A stretch of DNA of 38,262 nt from Laspinema olomoucense D3b (GTDB lineage Bacteria > Cyanobacteriota > Cyanobacteriia > Cyanobacteriales > Laspinemataceae), in the NCBI RefSeq assembly GCF_025370785.1, contig NZ_JAMXFA010000053.1:1-38262 (forward strand), written 5' to 3'. A model generated the notes under the pieces. That model was not told the DNA's origin, did no database searches, and saw only the letters and a program-made list of their open reading frames with translations. Each line of letters opens with the position of its first letter. The first letter of the stretch is position 1. Both the position numbers and the translations under genes were made by a program. Shown here piece after piece: positions 25,458 through 36,720 of this stretch.

Positions 25458-25729
25458 AATTTTAACAAATGCTTTGAGGTTAGAAACCCCTTCTCTTTAC
25501 ACAATCTTTAATAATAAGCCACTCATTAAAGCCAGAAAGCTAGTTTTTTTTCCCTTTTATCTAATCCCTACCCGCAATCCTTGAGGGTTTGGGAACCAAG
25601 CGGGGTAATACACCAGTCTGTAAACATTTTCTATATATATAAAGTTTAATTTGGGGATTTCCCAAAGTCCTGAAAGGCTTTAAAAACCGGAATTCACCCT
25701 CGCCGGATTGGGGCGAATCCCGGAATTCT

Positions 25730-25751
25730 GGGGCATGGTAGTTCATGCCCC
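25730..25751. repeat. 8-bp hairpin just after ndhD stop
   Basis: GGGGCATG and CATGCCCC enclose 6 bases, 8 bases beyond the ndhD stop codon. There is no T tail on either strand. It may protect the 3' end of the message. Confidence 0.4.
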
Positions 25752-25759
25752 GGAATCAC

Positions 25760-27388
25760 TTAAGCGCCCTTACCGATATCGGTAATGCTAAATAAAGCTT
25801 GAGCATCGACACGGGGGATACTGGGGGCGAAAAACCCACCAGAGAACAAGCGATCTTGCTGCTGGGCAAAGATCGGCAGGGCATTACGAACCTCTGCTGC
25901 CACTTCCGTGGTTTTCACATCATAGGTTTGAGTTGCCACTTTGGGATATAACCCAATTCCGATAATTGGCAACAACAGACAAGCGGCGATCGCAATCTCC
26001 CGAGGTTTCGCATCCATAAACTCCCACGCCTCGACATTCATCATCGGCTCAACTTTGCCATAAAACACCTGGCGCAGCATGGAGAGCAAATAAATCGGCG
26101 TCACAATTAAACCGACTGCCGCTAACCCAATCACCACAACTTTAAACGTTGTGCTGTAGGCGTAACTGGTGGAAAGTCCCAAAAACACAGTCAACTCACT
26201 CACAAATCCACTCATCCCCGGTAACGCCAAGGATGCCATCGCACCGGCAGTAAACAGGGCAAACACTTTGGGCATCAACTTCGCCAAACCGCCCATTTTT
26301 GCCATTGCCAGGGTATGAGTGCGATCATAGGTGACCCCAGCCAGGAAGAATAAAGCGGCAGCAATCAATCCGTGGGAGAGCATTTGCAAAACAGCACCGC
26401 TGATTCCCAGTTCCGTTAAGGAAGCAATCCCAATCAACACAAACCCCATGTGGGAAATCGAAGAATAGGCTAAACGCCGTTTGAGGTGATCTTGCCCAAA
26501 AGCACTCAATGCACCATAGACAATATTCACGACGCCTAGGATTGCCAGAACCGGGGCAAAGTAGAGGTGGGCATTGGGAAGCATTTCCAGGTTCATGCGA
26601 ATTAAGGCATAGCCGCCCATTTTCAGCAAGACCCCGGCCAAAATCATGGAAACTGGGGCGGAGGCTTCTCCGTGAGCGTCGGGGAGCCAGGTATGGAGGG
26701 GGAAAATGGGCAGTTTGACGCCAAAGGCGATGAATAACCCGGCATAAAGCAGCAATTCTAGGGCAATGGGATAATGTCTGGCACTGAGTTCGGCCATATT
26801 AAAGGTGATGGTATCGCCGTAGAATGCCATTGCTAAGGCTGCGACCAGAATAAAGATAGAAGCTAATGCAGTATATAAAATGAATTTAGTCGCGGCGTAG
26901 AGGCGTTTTTCGCCACCCCATATCGAAATGAGCAGGTAAACCGGGACGAGTTCGATTTCCCACATCAGGAAGAACAGCAGCATATCCCCAGCGGCAAAGA
27001 CGCCAATTTGGGCGCTGTACAAGACCAACATCAGGGCGTAAAATAACCGGGGCTTTTTGGTGACGTTCCATCCTGCGGCAATGGCGAGGGTGGTGACTAA
27101 GGCGGTTAAGACAATTAGGGGCATGGAAATGCCATCAACGGCTAGGGTCCAGTTTAGCCCGAGTTGGGGGACCCAGGGGTAGGTTTCCACAAGCTGCAAT
27201 TCGGGGTTGTGCAGGTCGTAGTTCTGCCAAAAGGCGACTAGGGTGAGGGCGAGTTCAATCAAGCCGATGCCTAGGCTGTAGAGGCGAATGGTTTTACCCT
27301 CTTGATCGGGGAGTACGGGGATGACTAAGGCCGCTAGGAGCGGGAAAAAAATTATAGTGGTTAGCCAGGGAAAGTCTATGGTTAACAT
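25760..27388 (-). CDS. ndhD: NAD(P)H-quinone oxidoreductase chain 4 (NdhD)
   Basis: NdhD of 542 residues, one of the antiporter-like membrane subunits of the NDH-1 complex in the thylakoid membrane; it takes part in proton pumping coupled to plastoquinone reduction. About 14 TM helices are visible. Key family blocks: [20 protein letters not shown] with the buried Glu, [20 protein letters not shown], and [20 protein letters not shown]. The full length suggests NdhD1 (respiration and cyclic flow type) rather than the CO2-uptake NdhD3/D4, but assignment would need a tree. It stands alone here, without ndhF. The ATG at 27388 is followed by hydrophobic residues as expected. Confidence 0.96.
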   Translation of the reverse strand: MLTIDFPWLTTIIFFPLLAALVIPVLPDQEGKTIRLYSLGIGLIELALTLVAFWQNYDLHNPELQLVETYPWVPQLGLNWTLAVDGISMPLIVLTALVTTLAIAAGWNVTKKPRLFYALMLVLYSAQIGVFAAGDMLLFFLMWEIELVPVYLLISIWGGEKRLYAATKFILYTALASIFILVAALAMAFYGDTITFNMAELSARHYPIALELLLYAGLFIAFGVKLPIFPLHTWLPDAHGEASAPVSMILAGVLLKMGGYALIRMNLEMLPNAHLYFAPVLAILGVVNIVYGALSAFGQDHLKRRLAYSSISHMGFVLIGIASLTELGISGAVLQMLSHGLIAAALFFLAGVTYDRTHTLAMAKMGGLAKLMPKVFALFTAGAMASLALPGMSGFVSELTVFLGLSTSYAYSTTFKVVVIGLAAVGLIVTPIYLLSMLRQVFYGKVEPMMNVEAWEFMDAKPREIAIAACLLLPIIGIGLYPKVATQTYDVKTTEVAAEVRNALPIFAQQQDRLFSGGFFAPSIPRVDAQALFSITDIGKGA

Positions 27389-27715
27389 AGATGGTAATAA
27401 ATACTTATTGCCTACTCTTTTAGTTTATGAAGCTATATAAAGTTTTGAAAAGGGTTGTTAAGTAAAAATCATCAATCTGACCGATAAGCCAGCATAAATG
27501 CTTATCATGATGAACATTTAAGTCCCTGTTGGGGGATTAAGGCCCCTGGAATTTGCTGGATTCCTTCGTGGCGATCGCCATCACCACTCCTACTCCGGTG
27601 AGATCACATCCAAACCTGGTTAGAATCACGGAGGGGGTTTCGGTAGAATCACGGACGATCGCGAGAAAACACGGGATGATAAAGATATAAAGATGTCGAG
27701 TTCAACACCACGCTT
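27389..27715. other. Divergent promoter region of ndhD and a small gene
   Basis: This 327-base region has no gene. It contains the inverted repeat GATAAGC/GCTTATC (27483-27489 and 27500-27506), and a direct repeat TAGAATCACGGA at 27621-27632 and 27644-27655 (period 23). Both are candidate binding sites in a divergent promoter. Confidence 0.45.
27483..27506. promoter_or_regulatory. Inverted repeat upstream of ndhD
   Basis: GATAAGC and GCTTATC, 7-bp arms with a 10-base spacer, lie 95 bases upstream of the ndhD start. Operator or hairpin role is inferred. Confidence 0.35.
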
Positions 27716-27931
27716 ATGTTTTCCCTCAACTTGCTCCCCGGTGCCATTCCTGAACTACTCGCCACGGTCCGAGATACCCACTGCATCACCAAAGCCGATC
27801 GCTATGGACTGATGGCAGCAATTTTAGATGAATCCCTCAGCGACGAGGACCGCTTCAGTCTCGATCGCCTACTCCGTTCTCTGTGCCGGGGACGGGTGCA
27901 AGTGGTGGATGAACTCTCCATCGTCCGCTAA
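27716..27931 (+). CDS. Small conserved-looking cyanobacterial protein, 71 aa
   Basis: Unrecognised family; the composition looks genuinely coding. It opens MFSLNLLPGAIPELLATVRD, continues ITKADRYGLMAAILDESLSD and EDRFSLDRLLRSLCRGRVQV, and ends VDELSIVR. It is mostly helical, soluble and acidic-basic balanced, with one or two Cys. It resembles, from memory, short hypothetical proteins found across cyanobacteria, but I cannot name one with certainty. It is divergent from ndhD. The ribosome binding site is not obvious. Confidence 0.65.
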   Translation: MFSLNLLPGAIPELLATVRDTHCITKADRYGLMAAILDESLSDEDRFSLDRLLRSLCRGRVQVVDELSIVR

Positions 27932-29716
<1,785 letters not shown>

Positions 29717-29771
29717 GAATTAACCCGGTCCCTGGGTGAGAGGCGATTCGGTTAATCCCAGGATGCTGCGT

Positions 29772-29793
29772 CACAGAGGCGATCGCCTCTGTG
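29772..29793. repeat. 22-bp perfect palindrome centred on a HIP1 octamer
   Basis: Two 11-base arms CACAGAGGCGA meet at the centre of GCGATCGC with no spacer. It lies 56 bases after the metY stop. There is no T tail, so it is a poor terminator; it could be a cruciform or dyad binding site. Confidence 0.6.
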
Positions 29794-29982
29794 TTCGCAC
29801 CTCTACCCCCCGACCCTTCATTCAGAGCACTGGGCCTTTGGAGTCGGCTTTGCTCCTACTCATCCTCCAGGGATGATCAATTCTTGACCTAAGAAACAAA
29901 AGCTAGAACGAGATTGGATTACAATAGAAACAATAAAAATTGAGGGGACTCGGTGACGGGCAAGGGGTACAATGTAGCAACA

Positions 29983-30013
29983 AACCGTCAGCGAATACCC
30001 GACGCTAACGGTT
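29983..30013 (+). promoter_or_regulatory. Hairpin in the metX leader
   Basis: AACCGTCAGCG and CGCTAACGGTT form an 11-position stem with one mismatch and a 9-base loop, 71 bases before the metX start. It may act in control of metX; no known riboswitch matches. Confidence 0.35.
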
Positions 30014-30084
30014 ATATGACGCGAGCAGCGTTTCTGAGCCGATTGTTCACGGACCCACTCTGCGATCGCTAGAGATGAAACATT

Positions 30085-31194
30085 ATGAATGAGACCCGAT
30101 ATATTTCCCCTGAAACCCAGTTTTGTGAGCTTAAACAACCCGTTATCCTAGAATCCGGACAGGTTTTGATCGGGGTTCAAGTTGCCTATCGCACCTGGGG
30201 GAAGCTCAACCCAGAACGAAATAACGCGGTGGTTATCTGCCATGCCTTAACCGGATGGGCGGATGCGGATCAGTGGTGGGACCCTTTGTTTGGTCCCGGA
30301 AAAGCCCTGGATACGGAAAAAGATTTTATTATTTGCAGCAACGTCCTGGGCAGTTGTTACGGCACGACCGGACCCACGTCGGTCAATCCCGAAACCGGAT
30401 GTCCCTACGGTCCCGATTTCCCTCGGATTACGATTCGGGATATGGTGCGAGTCCAGGCGGCTTTGCTGGATGAGTTGGAAGTTGCAAAAGTGAAGCTGGT
30501 GATCGGGGGGTCATTAGGCGGGATGCAGGTCCTGGAATGGGGGGTGATGTATCCGGAAAAAGTGGAGGCGATCGCCACCTTTGCCGCCTCGGGTAGACAT
30601 TCCTCCTGGTGTATTGGACTCAGCGAAGCCCAGCGCCAAGCCATTTATGCTGACCCCTACTGGCGCGGTGGCTATTACACCATTGAACAACCCCCCGCCG
30701 CCGGATTGTCCGCTGCACGCATGATGGCGATGTGTTCTTATCGCAGTTGGGCCAGTTTAGAGCAAAAATTTGGGCGCAACAAAGGTGCCGATGGCAATTG
30801 GGAAATCGTTAACTATCTCCACCATCAAGGTCAAAAACTGGTGAATCGCTTTGATGCGAATAGTTACATTACCCTGACTTACGCGATGGATAGTCACGAT
30901 GTGTCTCGCGGAATTGGGGATTATGATTCGGTCCTCGCCAGTATCCAGCAACCGACGCTCGTAGTGGCGATCGATTCTGATGTGCTTTATCCTCCGGTGG
31001 AACAGGAGAAGTTAGCGCAGTTGATTCCGAATGCTCAACTGGGGTGGTTGAACTCTCCCCACGGGCACGATGCGTTTTTAATTGATATGGAAGACTTGAA
31101 TGCAATGGTGGTGAATTTCCGCCAGTCCCTGGACTGGAATGCCGCCAATCGCGATCGCTCTCATCTCTCCCGAATTTGGCGCGTGGATAATTAG
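30085..31194 (+). CDS. metX: Homoserine O-acetyltransferase
   Basis: Alpha/beta-hydrolase acyltransferase of 369 residues that acetylates L-homoserine with acetyl-CoA, the first committed step to methionine. The nucleophile is S143 in GGSLGGMQVLEWG. The Asp is in VVAIDSDVLYPP and the His in NSPHGHDAFLID near the C terminus. Early family blocks are VAYRTWGKLNPERNNAVV and CHALTGWADADQWWD. Some MetX-family enzymes use succinyl-CoA, but pairing with metY favours acetyl. It converges on thrB across a hairpin. Confidence 0.95.
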   Translation: MNETRYISPETQFCELKQPVILESGQVLIGVQVAYRTWGKLNPERNNAVVICHALTGWADADQWWDPLFGPGKALDTEKDFIICSNVLGSCYGTTGPTSVNPETGCPYGPDFPRITIRDMVRVQAALLDELEVAKVKLVIGGSLGGMQVLEWGVMYPEKVEAIATFAASGRHSSWCIGLSEAQRQAIYADPYWRGGYYTIEQPPAAGLSAARMMAMCSYRSWASLEQKFGRNKGADGNWEIVNYLHHQGQKLVNRFDANSYITLTYAMDSHDVSRGIGDYDSVLASIQQPTLVVAIDSDVLYPPVEQEKLAQLIPNAQLGWLNSPHGHDAFLIDMEDLNAMVVNFRQSLDWNAANRDRSHLSRIWRVDN

Positions 31195-31221
31195 CCATAA
31201 CGGGGTAATTAGGACTTACCC

Positions 31222-31264
31222 GCTTACAAGAGTAGCTGAACGTAAAAAACTTACTCTTGTAAGC
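31222..31264. terminator. 13-bp perfect hairpin between convergent metX and thrB
   Basis: GCTTACAAGAGTA (31222-31234) and TACTCTTGTAAGC (31252-31264) are perfect complements around a 17-base loop. It sits in the 73-base gap between two convergent stops and probably ends transcription in both directions, though neither side has a strong T tract. Confidence 0.55.
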
Positions 31265-31267
31265 CCC

Positions 31268-32275
31268 TTACCCGGGTGTGGAAAAGTTAGCGGGTTGTTT
31301 AAGGGGAGATTTCGCTTCCACACTCACCGACCCTCGCTGATCAATTTGCACCGATTGCGCCTGGGACTGGATTCCGGCTTTCTGCCATGCTTCCACCATT
31401 GCCGTGGCCACATCTGCCGACTGTCCTGGGGAAGATAACGCTAACAGGGTTGGACCTGCACCACTAATGGTCAATCCATAGGCTCCCGCATTTAAAGCCG
31501 CTGCATGAACCACATCATAACCGGGGATCAAACCTTTGCGATAGGGCTGATGGAGGCGATCGCTCATGGCAACCCGCAACCATTGACCATTGTTGGTGGC
31601 TAATCCCCGCAGAAGTAACCCCAAATGGGCGGTATTGTAAATTGCATCTGCCCGAGTGTAGTGGGTTGGCAGGACCTGGCGCGCGGTTTCGGTGGACAAT
31701 TCAAAGTCGGGAATCGCCACTACTGGGATAATTTCTGAATGCCAGGGAACGTCACAGATTTCCCACCCGGGGCGATCGCTTGCTAGTTCTTCCGGGATGG
31801 ATGCCGCCAAACGACATCCCCCGAGTAAGGCGGGAACGACGTTATCGGGATGCTTTTCCATGTCGATCGCCAGATCTACCAGTTGCAATAGAGTCAGGGG
31901 TTTTCCGGCGAGGTGATTGGCCCCCATCAATCCACCGGCGATCGCCGTTGCGGAACTTCCCAGTCCTCGCGCTAGGGGAATTCCCAGTTCTATCTCGATT
32001 TCTACCGGGGGTGGGGATTGGCCGAGATGGGCGTAGAATTTAGCAAAGGCTTTATAGACCAGATTGGTCTCATCAGCAATCACGCGATCGGCTTCTAATC
32101 CCTTGACGAAAATCTGAAGCGTTTTTTGATCCGGTGTGGATGGATTGAGGGCGATCGCCGAAAACTTAAAGTGATTGTACAGGGTTAATGCAGCCCCAAA
32201 ACAGTCAAAACCAGGCCCGAGGTTAGCAGTGGTGGCCGGAACGGTAACGGTAACGGTGGAGTGGGTAGAAGACAT
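31268..32275 (-). CDS. thrB: Homoserine kinase
   Basis: GHMP-superfamily kinase of 335 residues that phosphorylates L-homoserine with ATP on the way to threonine. [17 protein letters not shown] near the N terminus binds homoserine. The phosphate loop is [17 protein letters not shown]. The C-terminal [15 protein letters not shown] is the third GHMP motif. I take the ATG at 32275; the TTG three bases earlier is in frame but less likely. It competes with MetX for homoserine, and the two genes face each other. Confidence 0.96.
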   Translation of the reverse strand: MSSTHSTVTVTVPATTANLGPGFDCFGAALTLYNHFKFSAIALNPSTPDQKTLQIFVKGLEADRVIADETNLVYKAFAKFYAHLGQSPPPVEIEIELGIPLARGLGSSATAIAGGLMGANHLAGKPLTLLQLVDLAIDMEKHPDNVVPALLGGCRLAASIPEELASDRPGWEICDVPWHSEIIPVVAIPDFELSTETARQVLPTHYTRADAIYNTAHLGLLLRGLATNNGQWLRVAMSDRLHQPYRKGLIPGYDVVHAAALNAGAYGLTISGAGPTLLALSSPGQSADVATAMVEAWQKAGIQSQAQSVQIDQRGSVSVEAKSPLKQPANFSTPG

Positions 32276-32648
32276 CAAAGGTTTTAAGGGAGTACGTTTC
32301 TTCAGTCGAGAAAAAATAAAAATTTTCTGGGGCGTCAGTTCCGGATGGTCAGTCGCCGGAAGACAAACCGGGTTTATTGACCAAATGTCTACAAAGCAAG
32401 CAAGATGCTTTAGCTCAGCAACCGGGTTTCTTGTCCCGTGACTCTAATCCTATACCGACGACCTCGGTGGTGGTTTTTTGAATAAAAGTCTTACAAAATC
32501 TAACTCCCGCCCGGATCACGGGAGGCTGGGTGGGGGTCACTTTAGAGGAATTTTGCCCGAGGTCTAAGGAAATAAAAATCAAAGTTCCGCGCCTGAGAGG
32601 ATGAGGATCTGCAATTTCTTATCTTTACATTTAAGGGGAATGACTCAT
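32276..32648. other. Upstream region of thrB, repeat-bearing
   Basis: No gene is supported in these 373 bases. Two copies of the AAACCGGGTTT-type motif lie at 32365-32375 and 32419-32429 (one mismatch). The first lies inside an AGACA/TGTCT inverted repeat. The thrB promoter should lie near 32290-32340. Confidence 0.45.
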
Positions 32649-33443
32649 CTAAAATTTTCGCTTTTTCTGTTCTTTATCCAAGACGATCGCGCCCACCCAA
32701 GCCAATAACCCCATCGCCACGGGAAAGGATGCTTTTCCGATGGCCCAAAATAAAACGGCCCCACAGATTACCACGAAAGCTGTGATCAAGGCATCAGGAA
32801 CGACGACTTTTTTCTCGTTGGGGGTAGCCCCTAGAATTTGCACCCAGGCATAGCCAACTCCCACCACCGCCATCCAGGCAGAATTAGCGATTCTCTGGGA
32901 GAGCGCGGGTTCCTCTAAGACGCCTATCCAGGTGTGAGCGGCGATGATTCCACCCCAGGCTAAAACTGTAGCCCCAGCCCCGGCTAAGTAGAGAATATCA
33001 AGTTGGACTGCCCCTAACTTTTTGAGGAGGAAGCGAAAGAGATAATGACAGGCGATCGCCACGAGCACAGCACCGAGGGTAACCGCGAACGACTGGACCC
33101 CGAACAGGGCCGTTTCTTTGGCAGTAGCCCCACGCCTAGCAATGGCCCAAAACCCGGCGAGTAGAAAGGCTCCCACCCCAGTTACTGCACTGACTCCCAT
33201 GATAGTTTTAGCGAGGAACTTTAGGGTAAATTCGATAACGCATTCCCGTCTAGTTCCCAGGGAGAGTAATGAACTGTTGGCAATATGCTGGGCGATCGGC
33301 CAAAACAAGACTAATCCAGCCGGTATCAATAACCCGAGTTTCCAGGTTACGGAGTCGAGTCCGACTACCACCCAACCCCATACTGCCCCCAAAGCCACAA
33401 CCAGGCAGAGTCCAAGAAGAAAGAGCGAGCGTTGCATCCCCAT
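32649..33443 (-). CDS. Multi-pass membrane protein of unknown function
   Basis: A 264-residue, very hydrophobic protein with about seven TM segments. Examples are LFLLGLCLVVALGAVWGWVV, LGLLIPAGLVLFWPIAQHIA, AVTGVGAFLLAGFWAIARRG and LITAFVVICGAVLFWAIGKA. The loops are short, with basic residues, and the C terminus is KEQKKRKF. I do not recognise a family or catalytic motif. Two ATG codons (33443 and 33437) could start it. It stands alone between thrB and the pentapeptide gene on the same strand, with 271 bases before and 373 after. Confidence 0.75.
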   Translation of the reverse strand: MGMQRSLFLLGLCLVVALGAVWGWVVVGLDSVTWKLGLLIPAGLVLFWPIAQHIANSSLLSLGTRRECVIEFTLKFLAKTIMGVSAVTGVGAFLLAGFWAIARRGATAKETALFGVQSFAVTLGAVLVAIACHYLFRFLLKKLGAVQLDILYLAGAGATVLAWGGIIAAHTWIGVLEEPALSQRIANSAWMAVVGVGYAWVQILGATPNEKKVVVPDALITAFVVICGAVLFWAIGKASFPVAMGLLAWVGAIVLDKEQKKRKF

Positions 33444-33665
33444 TGGGTAAATCGCAGGTAGTTATGAGTTTTTCATTGTTCAAGGATTTTATCGCATTTA
33501 TTCGGGCGATCTCAAAAATCTCTGAACAACCCTCCCCAGAGTTATCCCTCTCATGCGGGGGATAACCCGTAAGGCATCGCTCCTATTTTGGCGATCGGGG
33601 GGGACTCTAGTTCTGTGGGTTAGCTCGCTACAACCGGGGAACTGCTATCGGTGGCTGGAGCAGGT

Positions 33666-33700
33666 AGGAGCAAGGGCCCTCATCACCCGCGTTTGCTCCT
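33666..33700. terminator. 8-bp hairpin after the pentapeptide gene
   Basis: AGGAGCAA (33666-33673) pairs with TTGCTCCT (33693-33700) over a 19-base loop, 15 bases past the pentapeptide gene stop. No T tail follows on the minus strand, so termination is uncertain. Confidence 0.4.
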
Positions 33701-33714
33701 TAAACAAATAAAAG

Positions 33715-34629
33715 TTAACTCATTGGAGCGCTCACGACTCGCTCGGATTCATAGCTCGAACTGCCGCCTGTGGTTAAATAAAAATAGCGCCTGGTCAGTT
33801 CCGGTAAAACCGCATCGGCAAAATTCGCCCCCTCGACATTCGTTCCCACCAACGTGGCATTACTCAGATCCGCTTCCACCAATTCCGCCCGATTTAAAGA
33901 GGCCCAATTTAAGTTAGCTTTCTGGAGAGAGGCTCCGGTTAAATTGGCTCCACTGAGGTCTGCCCCCATTAAACTCGCCGATCGCAGGGTGGCATAAGCC
34001 AGATTAGCAGCAATCAGGTTCGCACCCTCTAAATTAGAGTTACTCAATTTGGCTTGCTTGAGATTAATACCATTAAGATTGACCCCATTGAGGTCCACCC
34101 CGTTTAAATAGGCCCCCTCAAAGGTAATCCCATTTAAATTCGCACCATAGAGCATGGCACCGCTGAGTCGGGCACAATTCAGGATCGCCCAACTGAGGTT
34201 GGCACCCGTGAGATTAGCCGCTCGCAGATTTACCCATTCCATATTGGCTCCTGCCAAATTTGCACTCCGCAGATTAGCGCTGCGGAGGTTTGTGCTATTC
34301 AGGTTCGCCGCGCTGAGTTTCGCTCTAGGTAATTTGGCTTTAACTAAGACTGCACCGGAAAGCGCTGCTTTAGTCAGATCTGCATCCATCAATTTAGCGT
34401 TTTCCATCTTTGCATAGCTCAAATTTGCCCATTGCAACGCCGCCTTACTCAAGTCAGCTTTAGTCAGATTTGCTCGACTCAAATTCGTTCCCCGCAGCAC
34501 TGCGTGACTGAGATTTATGCCAATGAGGTTGGCTCGGCTGAGATCGGCTCCACTGAGATCCACCCCAGCAAAGTCTCTTTGACCCATTTCATACCGTTCA
34601 AGTAGTTCGCTAACGTTCATCCGATTCAT
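33715..34629 (-). CDS. Pentapeptide-repeat protein
   Basis: A 304-residue protein made almost wholly of A(N/D)LXX pentapeptides from about residue 20 to 275, giving roughly 50 units, for example DLSGADLSRANLIGINLSHA. These fold into a right-handed quadrilateral beta-helix. The family is expanded in cyanobacteria, where most members have no known activity; some bind gyrase. No TM, signal peptide or other domain is visible. The first 18 residues (VSELLERYEMGQRDF) form a short N-terminal helix seen in many cyanobacterial members. The C-terminal 30 residues include LTRRYFYLTTGGSSSYESER. GAGGGAG precedes the ATG at 34629. Confidence 0.92.
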   Translation of the reverse strand: MNRMNVSELLERYEMGQRDFAGVDLSGADLSRANLIGINLSHAVLRGTNLSRANLTKADLSKAALQWANLSYAKMENAKLMDADLTKAALSGAVLVKAKLPRAKLSAANLNSTNLRSANLRSANLAGANMEWVNLRAANLTGANLSWAILNCARLSGAMLYGANLNGITFEGAYLNGVDLNGVNLNGINLKQAKLSNSNLEGANLIAANLAYATLRSASLMGADLSGANLTGASLQKANLNWASLNRAELVEADLSNATLVGTNVEGANFADAVLPELTRRYFYLTTGGSSSYESERVVSAPMS

Positions 34630-35101
34630 TGCTCCCTCGATTTTTGTGAAAAGCTCGGCTCTCTCAAGATTTTGGTATTAGGACGTCGTTTAGGGTTGGC
34701 TAGGATCAGCAGAATTATATAAAAATTTAACGCTCCGACCTCTTCTGCCTTAAGCCATAAATGGATGACTGCCCAGAAAATAAAATAATTTATTCATATT
34801 GTCATTGTACCCTTAAAGAAGGCCAGAGCGTAATAAGTTTTGTTTTAAGAATTTGGTGTCTCGTGCTTGCACTCAGGTCGGGTCGTAGTGCAGTCCAAGT
34901 CGTGTCCCTCTCTAGGCCGTATTTCCCTAACTCCGAGTACAAGTGCTTACTCCATGAAAGGCGAAACTCGATGCTGTGATCCTCAACTCATCGACCCAGG
35001 AGGTATTTTGGGGTTGGAATTGGGGCTAATTTTGATCCCTATCCCTAAATTCACTAGATTCCCAGCAGTCCTTTACAGAAAAAGCCAGTAGATTTGCCCC
35101 C
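34630..35101. other. Intergenic region, no gene
   Basis: 472 bases with no recognisable coding or RNA gene. Open frames on the plus strand (34761-34979; 34867-35091) lack ribosome binding sites and any recognisable composition. The pentapeptide promoter should be at the left end. Confidence 0.5.
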
Positions 35102-35533
35102 TTATTCTGATTCGGCTGTAATTAAACCCAAGGCGCGATCGATAATTTCTGCTCGATTTACTTTCTCTTCTAACTCCCCAACCTCGTAACGCCCTTCTTC
35201 CACTTCTAGGGACGCTTCATCCATCGCATTAATATAGGCTTCTTCTACCGTTTCACTTAACTCTTCACGACTCAAGTAATACCCCCCAGCTTTCCGCCGC
35301 TTGTTTTCCCGTTGAATTTCCCGAACTGAATTGCGAATCGACACCTCCCAAGACCGAGTGGAGCGATGTTCTACTTGCTGCTTAATCAGATGGAGCAGTA
35401 AAATTACTGCATAGCTCCGAATTGTCTTGATGATGTCTTTGCGTCCCATTTCTGCCAATTCTTCAACAATTTCTAAAGAGCCTTTAATATCGCCTTGGAT
35501 TAGTTTTTCTTTGAGTTCTAACAGTTCTTCCAT
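35102..35533 (-). CDS. DUF29-like family protein
   Basis: A 143-residue, mostly helical, highly charged protein. The segment VEELAEMGRKDIIKTIRSYA, then VILLLHLIKQQVEHRSTRSW, and WEVSIRNSVREIQRENKRR follows the DUF29 pattern, a cyanobacteria-rich family of unknown function. YYLSREELSETVEEAYINAM continues in the same pattern. DUF29 members are often found in multiple copies and sometimes near restriction or toxin-like genes, but nothing here suggests a role. It has its own promoter region on the right. Confidence 0.8.
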   Translation of the reverse strand: MEELLELKEKLIQGDIKGSLEIVEELAEMGRKDIIKTIRSYAVILLLHLIKQQVEHRSTRSWEVSIRNSVREIQRENKRRKAGGYYLSREELSETVEEAYINAMDEASLEVEEGRYEVGELEEKVNRAEIIDRALGLITAESE

Positions 35534-36057
35534 AATTTATCAGGCTTCCGTTTAGGGTTTTGTATGAGATGAATAGAGGCAACTACATTAGACAAAATTC
35601 TGAAAATTTAGACCTCGGTAAGCTTAGAGTGCCAAACTAAAATTTGGGGTTCTTTTAAAAGTGGCATTGCAGATTCTTTCCCTTGTGAATCGGAAAAGTC
35701 TCTTAAATATTGAGGAGATTCTCCTAAAAGCGATGAATGGTTTCTAGGGCCGTTGGGTGAAAGGGCGATCGCATCGCTTTTGTCTGGATTAGGATATTCC
35801 TGTGCAAAACTATAGCATTGGCTCTACTATTTATACCCATCCAGCCATCTCAGAGAAAGTTTAGCAGAGCAAGAGCCAAAATCATATCGGGGAAAGTTTC
35901 ATGGGGGACCGGCTTTTGGGAGGGGGGGTTCCTGCTGTGGGAAGGCTTGTGCAGCGATCGCCAGATCGGATAACATACAACAATAGCCGCTCCCTTCGGC
36001 CACAGCCTATAGCTTGGAGCGCCTTGAATCAGGGTTCAATTTATAGAATTAAATACC
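35534..36057. other. Divergent region between DUF29-like and DUF309-like genes
   Basis: 524 bases without a gene. It holds HIP1-related sites near 35765 and 35955 and should contain promoters for both flanking genes. No strong structure was seen. Confidence 0.5.
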
Positions 36058-36480
36058 ATGACACAGAGGATTCCTGAAGAATTTTGGCAGGCTATAGATG
36101 AGTTTAATGCTCAAGATTATTATGCCTGCCACGACACCTTAGAAGCCTTATGGATGGATGCAGTAGAACCCGACAAGAAATTTTATCAAGGGGTTTTACA
36201 GATTGCCGTATCCCTTTATCATCTGGGAAATTTGAACTGGCGAGGTGCCGCGATTTTATTGGGAGAAGGAATGAGTCGATTAGGATATTATTCCCCTGAA
36301 TATTATAGTATAGATGTGGAAAAATTAATTACGGAAAGTCAAGAAATTTTACAGGGTTTGCAGGAGTCGGGTCCTGAGAATGTGGCGGAGTTTGCCCAAC
36401 AGTTATTTACCGTCGATCGCCTCGAAGGAAGCGATGGAATAGTCCCATTGAAAGTCCCTCAAATTGGGAAATTTGTCTAG
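36058..36480 (+). CDS. DUF309 family protein
   Basis: A 140-residue helical protein of the DUF309 family. Diagnostic residues are FWQAIDEFNAQDYYACHDTLEA with the His-Asp-x-x-Glu motif, then LWMDAVEPDKKFYQGVLQIA and VSLYHLGNLNWRGAAILLGE. The conserved His, Trp and Tyr suggest a binding site, but no activity is established for the family. The C-terminal tail (PLKVPQIGKFV) is an extension found in cyanobacterial copies, from memory. Single-gene unit. Confidence 0.85.
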   Translation: MTQRIPEEFWQAIDEFNAQDYYACHDTLEALWMDAVEPDKKFYQGVLQIAVSLYHLGNLNWRGAAILLGEGMSRLGYYSPEYYSIDVEKLITESQEILQGLQESGPENVAEFAQQLFTVDRLEGSDGIVPLKVPQIGKFV

Positions 36481-36666
36481 TTTGCCGTTGAGCGGTTGCC
36501 TGTCTAAACTGGAGGTCAGTTATAAATATGTAATGATGGCTTATTAGGATGAATAAAATACCCTAAAGCTCCCCGCTTATTTTCTAATTTCTTCTTCTTA
36601 AAGGTATTATTAAACCCTCAATAGAAAATCCCCTCAAAATGGATCTTTTTGGGGGGTATAAAGAAA

Positions 36667-36697
36667 AGAGAGACCGGGTTGACTTTCAAGTCTCTCT
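36667..36697 (-). terminator. Terminator of the response-regulator gene
   Basis: AGAGAGAC (36667-36674) and GTCTCTCT (36690-36697) form an 8-bp stem with a 15-base loop. On the minus strand the stem is followed by TTTCTTTATA, a good tail, 24 bases past the stop. A nested GACTT/AAGTC pair can form inside the loop. Confidence 0.65.
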
Positions 36698-36720
36698 CTG
36701 GGCCGATTAATGATTAAAGA

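Larger units (their letters stand above)
29717..30084. other. metY-metX intergenic region
   Basis: 368 bases with two structural elements: a perfect palindrome at 29772-29793 and a hairpin AACCGTCAGCG/CGCTAACGGTT (29983-29993 and 30003-30013, one mismatch). metX could be read through from metY or have its own promoter near 29910-29960. Confidence 0.5.

Noticed and set aside
31139-31438. Open frame crossing the metX end, the hairpin and the thrB end
   Set aside because: It overlaps two confidently identified genes and has no independent support.
34761-35091. Two overlapping open frames between the pentapeptide and DUF29-like genes
   Set aside because: No ribosome binding site, no family resemblance, and Cys/Ser-rich chance-like composition.
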